A stretch of 5,744 nt of DNA. Source: Ardenticatenia bacterium (GTDB lineage: Bacteria; Chloroflexota; Anaerolineae; Promineifilales; Promineifilaceae). Positions 3,414 through 5,744 of the stretch are shown in pieces. The translations under genes and the position numbers were made by a program. The stretch is taken from NCBI GenBank assembly GCA_014237545.1, contig JAACJX010000240.1, positions 1 through 5,744 on the forward strand. The letters are read 5' to 3'. The stretch's first letter is position 1. Each line of letters begins with the position of its first letter. Below the pieces are notes generated by a model. That model worked only from the letters and a program-made list of their open reading frames with translations, made no database searches and was not told the DNA's origin.

Positions 3414-4910
3414 GTGAATATGGACAACGACAAGGTCAAGCTCTACGAATTTATACTCGACCAGTACAGCCTCAGCGAGTTAAAGGACCTGTGTTTTTAT
3501 CTGGATGTCACCTACGACGATCTAGAAGGCGGGGCGCGGAAGGACAAGGCGCGGGAACTGGTCGAGTACATGACCCGGCGCAAGCGCCTCGATGACCTGC
3601 GCGCCGTGCTGGGCCAGCAGCGGCCGGATGACTATCGCGCTACGTTTCCTATAGCGCCGGCGATGCCTGTCGCCACGTCGATTTCATCAACGACCCGCCG
3701 CAACCCGCGGCAGATCTTCATCAGCCACGCCACGGCTGACAGCGACTTCGCCCACCGGCTGGCCGCCGACCTGCGGCGCGATGGCTTCGACATCTGGATC
3801 GCGCCGGAGAGCATTCGCCCCGGCGAGCAGTGGGTGCGGGCCATCAGCCGCGGGCTGGAAGAGAGCGGCATCATGGTGCTGGTGGTGACCCCGGCTGCGG
3901 CCGCCTCGCCGTGGGTGGAGATGGAGACCAACGTCGCCATCGAGTTGGAGCGGAGCAAGGAGGCGGCGTTTATTCCCCTGCTGCGGGAGAAGGGGCGCTA
4001 TCCGGGGTTGTGGCGGGCGTACCAGTGGGTGATGATGGATGGGGATTATACTGTGGGGCTGGCGGCGTTGCGGGAGAGATTGAGTGATAAACCAATTGAT
4101 AGGGCCGGGAAGAATATATCTTCCGTGAAAGAAGGGCACGATTTTGGTACCTTCCTTCGTGGAGCTACGGGGAAAGCAAGTGATGTACTACCGGAAGAGT
4201 TGCACAAAAATGTTACGGCGACACCAGAAAGTATTATTAAGGATACCAATTACCTAAAAGATATTAAGCCGCCCGACCGCCGCATCCACGAAAAGACTGG
4301 CATCGAACTGGTTCGCGTTCTCGCCGGTCCATTTCTATACGGTGACGACAAGCGCAAGATAGGACTACCCGAATTCTGGATCGGCCGCGCGCCGGTGACT
4401 AATGCCCAATACAAGCGTTTCGTGGACGCTACAGAGTACGATGCACCACTTGGTTGGATAAATAAGAGTCCGCTAACGGACGAACTCAATCATCCGGTCG
4501 TGTATGTCAACTGGCACGATGCGAAGGCGTTTTGCGACTGGGCCGGGCTGGCATTGCCTACTGAGGAGCAGTGGGAAAAGGCGGCCCGGGGAACGGACGG
4601 ACGCGAGTGGCCGTGGGGGGACGAACCGCCGACCTTGAAGCATTGTAATTTTGGGGAAAATATCGGCACCACGACGGCCGCTGGCAGTTATTCACCCCTG
4701 GGCGACAGCCCTTATGGATGCGCCGACATGGCTGGTAACGTGTGGGAATGGACGGAGTCGTTGCACACCAAAGGGCAGGATTGGCGTGTGTTAAAGGGTG
4801 GATCGTTGGGGGATGGGGCCGAAAGTTGCCGGTGCGCGCTGGGCTACAGGGACTATCCGTACGACAGGAACGTCTACTACGGCTTTCGCGTGCTGGCGGC
4901 CCCGTCCTGA
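3414..4910 (+). CDS. EAD7-like / TIR / SUMF1 (FGE-like) conflict-system protein
   Basis: A 498-residue protein with three modules. Residues 1-70 form a helical domain resembling effector-associated domain 7 (SELKDLCFYLDVTYDDLEGG, KARELVEYMTRRKRLDDL), a death-like adaptor. Residues 99-225 are a TIR_2-type domain: RQIFISHATADSDFAHRLAADL, GFDIWIAPESIRPGEQW, then SPWVEMET, where E171 (Ser165+6) sits at the catalytic glutamate of NAD-cleaving TIRs. After an AT-richer linker (226-290), residues 293-497 form a SUMF1/FGE-sulfatase domain (GIELVRVLAGPFLYGD, FWIGRAPVTNAQYKRFV, LPTEEQWEKAARG, GNVWEWTES, KGGS, YYGFRVL). FGE needs cysteines three and eight residues after KGGS; here these are D467 and C472, so oxidase activity is unlikely and a ligand-binding C-type-lectin fold is favoured. 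There is no signal peptide or membrane segment, so it is likely cytoplasmic. GTG at 3414 gives the longest frame; ATG at 3420 removes only two residues. It is monocistronic, divergent from the antirepressor and convergent with the MFS gene. Confidence 0.88.
   Translation: MNMDNDKVKLYEFILDQYSLSELKDLCFYLDVTYDDLEGGARKDKARELVEYMTRRKRLDDLRAVLGQQRPDDYRATFPIAPAMPVATSISSTTRRNPRQIFISHATADSDFAHRLAADLRRDGFDIWIAPESIRPGEQWVRAISRGLEESGIMVLVVTPAAAASPWVEMETNVAIELERSKEAAFIPLLREKGRYPGLWRAYQWVMMDGDYTVGLAALRERLSDKPIDRAGKNISSVKEGHDFGTFLRGATGKASDVLPEELHKNVTATPESIIKDTNYLKDIKPPDRRIHEKTGIELVRVLAGPFLYGDDKRKIGLPEFWIGRAPVTNAQYKRFVDATEYDAPLGWINKSPLTDELNHPVVYVNWHDAKAFCDWAGLALPTEEQWEKAARGTDGREWPWGDEPPTLKHCNFGENIGTTTAAGSYSPLGDSPYGCADMAGNVWEWTESLHTKGQDWRVLKGGSLGDGAESCRCALGYRDYPYDRNVYYGFRVLAAPS
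4797..4895 (+). other. Possible DGR-type variable region at the end of the SUMF1 domain
   Basis: The segment begins at GGS (residues 462-464) and ends at GFRV (490-493), the position used for variable regions in DGR target proteins with this fold. The usual pattern is GGSW...CR.A.R.RNNPDNRNNN.GFR. Here residues 472-489 read CRCALGYRDYPYDRNVYY. Eight of the ten codons from 480 to 489 end in C or T (GAC TAT TAC GAC AAC GTC TAC TAC), which is what mutation of adenines in AAC/AAT template codons would leave. The earlier part (465-478) fits less well. No template repeat or reverse transcriptase is in the window, and natural divergence of SUMF1 domains could look the same. Confidence 0.3.
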
Positions 4911-4913
4911 CAC

Positions 4914-4952
4914 CTCTGATCTCTGATCCGCTCTGAACTCTGAATCTCTGAT
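4914..4952. repeat. CTCTGA(T/A) heptamer repeats after the TIR gene
   Basis: Five copies of CTCTGAT or CTCTGAA occur at 4914-4920, 4921-4927, 4931-4937, 4938-4944 and 4946-4952, with 0-3 nt between them. They start 3 bp after the TGA of the TIR gene. The unit differs from those in the parA-parB gap and beside the antirepressor, but length, copy number and placement are alike. Confidence 0.8.
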
Positions 4953-4965
4953 CCGGAAAAACCGA

Positions 4966-5000
4966 TAGAAACCGAGTTTTTCCGAAAAACTCGGTTTCTA
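4966..5000. terminator. 35-bp palindrome between convergent genes, possible bidirectional terminator
   Basis: Bases 4966-4982 are perfectly complementary to 4984-5000 (17-bp arms, one central C at 4983), with arms ending TTTTTC / GAAAAA at the centre. It lies 55 bp past the TIR stop and 12 bp past the MFS stop, where a two-way terminator is expected. A U-rich tail outside the stem is missing, since the T run is within the arm. It could therefore instead be a dispersed palindromic (REP-like) repeat that also blocks read-through. Confidence 0.6.
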
Positions 5001-5012
5001 AGCTAATTCATC

Positions 5013-5744
5013 CTATCTGGTCGCTGGGAATTCCTCAGGCGTGGCCCCAACCTGCTCATGCGTCGAAAACCCCCTCACGTACCACAACGCGATCAGGGAG
5101 AACAGAACCACGACGGCGAATGCCGCCTTGAGGGCGACGATCTGGGCCGCTTCGTAATCGGTTACCAGCGCGTCGACCTGATCCGGACTGTAACCGGCAG
5201 CTTCGGCCCCGGCCCGCAGCTGGTCGTCAGTGACGAAGTTAGCGTTCTCCTCGGCAGCCACGATGACCTGATTACTGATATCAGTCAACGCCGGATTGGT
5301 CAACACGGCCTGCTGGAAATTGCCGACCAACGACGCGATCAGCATCGAGCCGACCAGCGCCGTCCCCAGAGACGCGCCCAGGTTTTGCGCCGTGCCCTGC
5401 AACCCGCCGGCCTCGCTGCTCCGTTCCGACGAGACGGAGGACATGATGACATTGCCCAGTTGGGAGACGAGCAAGCCGTTGCCCGCGCCCACCAGCGCCA
5501 GCGCGATGGCAAAGCCGGTGGTGTTCAGGCTCGGATCGGTGAAGGCAATCAGCAGCACGCCGCCGGAAAGCATCGCTATCAGGCCAATTTCCACAATGCG
5601 TTTGGCCGAATAGCGCGCCGACAGGGACGCGCCCAACAGCGCAAAGGCGAACAAGCTGAGCGAGAGGGGGAGGATGCGGATGCCGGTTTCCAACGCGTTA
5701 TAGCCGAGGACCGTCTGCAAGTAGAGCGGCAGAACAAAGAAGAT
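5013..5744 (-). CDS. DHA2-type MFS drug exporter, C-terminal part (partial)
   Basis: The frame is open from the window edge (5744, reading IFFVLPLYLQTVLGYNALETG) to TAG at 5015-5013, 243 residues. It matches the second half of 14-helix DHA2 (EmrB/QacA-like) proton-coupled exporters of the inner membrane. The family pattern LPLYLQTVLGYNALETGIRILPLSL leads into a membrane helix, followed by hydrophobic segments IVEIGLIAMLSGGVLLIAF, GFAIALALVGAGNGLLVSQ, and a helix within LGASLGTALVGSMLIASLVG. A loop of about 60 residues rich in N, Q, D and E then precedes the last helix AAFAVVVLFSLIALWYV, a spacing common in DHA2 members. The true start lies outside the window, and in-frame internal TTG codons are not starts. 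Substrate cannot be inferred. It is convergent with the TIR gene and probably functionally unrelated. Confidence 0.88.
   Translation of the reverse strand: MFFVLPLYLQTVLGYNALETGIRILPLSLSLFAFALLGASLSARYSAKRIVEIGLIAMLSGGVLLIAFTDPSLNTTGFAIALALVGAGNGLLVSQLGNVIMSSVSSERSSEAGGLQGTAQNLGASLGTALVGSMLIASLVGNFQQAVLTNPALTDISNQVIVAAEENANFVTDDQLRAGAEAAGYSPDQVDALVTDYEAAQIVALKAAFAVVVLFSLIALWYVRGFSTHEQVGATPEEFPATR

Noticed and set aside
3687..4139. 150-codon minus-strand frame opposite the TIR domain
   Set aside because: Antisense shadow of a well-supported TIR domain, Pro/His/Arg rich.
5296..5613. Plus-strand frame opposite the MFS gene
   Set aside because: Antisense to clear transmembrane coding sequence; no family features.

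Overview
This window is GC-rich, with a few AT-rich intergenic patches. It looks like bacterial chromosome or integrated-element DNA, probably from a Chloroflexota (Anaerolineae-like) bacterium. That guess rests on three things: the TIR protein architecture (EAD7-like helical domain, TIR, SUMF1/FGE-like domain), the style of the DHA2 transporter, and the many intergenic repeats with 7-9 nt units. No rRNA or marker gene is present, so the taxonomy is an inference.

Layout. Bases 1-54 are the 3' end of an unidentified plus-strand gene, followed by a good intrinsic terminator (61-96). Next come three genes on the minus strand, read from right to left: a phage-type antirepressor (3132-2338), parA (2176-1391) and parB (1324-191), with a minus-strand terminator after parB (about 150-117). 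From a shared control region (3133-3413) a 498-residue plus-strand gene (3414-4910) diverges. It encodes the EAD7-like/TIR/SUMF1-like protein. Beyond it, in convergent orientation, lies the C-terminal part of a DHA2-type MFS exporter (5744-5013, cut by the window edge).

How the parts may work together. ParA and ParB are a Walker-type partition pair. The antirepressor carries the phage P22_AR_N and ORF6C domains. Its linkage to parAB suggests a plasmid, phage-plasmid or integrated-element maintenance module. The TIR protein looks like a conflict or immune effector: an N-terminal death-like adaptor domain, a TIR domain with the catalytic-type glutamate in place, and a C-terminal C-type-lectin-fold domain that lacks one of the two FGE catalytic cysteines and is therefore more likely a sensor or binding module. 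The end of that domain has the layout of variable regions targeted by diversity-generating retroelements (DGRs), but no template repeat or reverse transcriptase is visible here.

Non-coding structure is unusually dense. The antirepressor/TIR intergenic region holds two candidate divergent promoters whose -35 boxes overlap, plus a chain of inverted repeats. Two of these resemble, in sequence and codon phase, a 12-bp-arm hairpin inside the antirepressor gene. A 149-bp unit with 27-bp near-perfect inverted ends sits between the antirepressor and parA and may carry the parA promoter. Separate short repeat families occupy the parA-parB gap and the gap after the TIR gene, and a 35-bp palindrome separates the TIR gene from the MFS gene.
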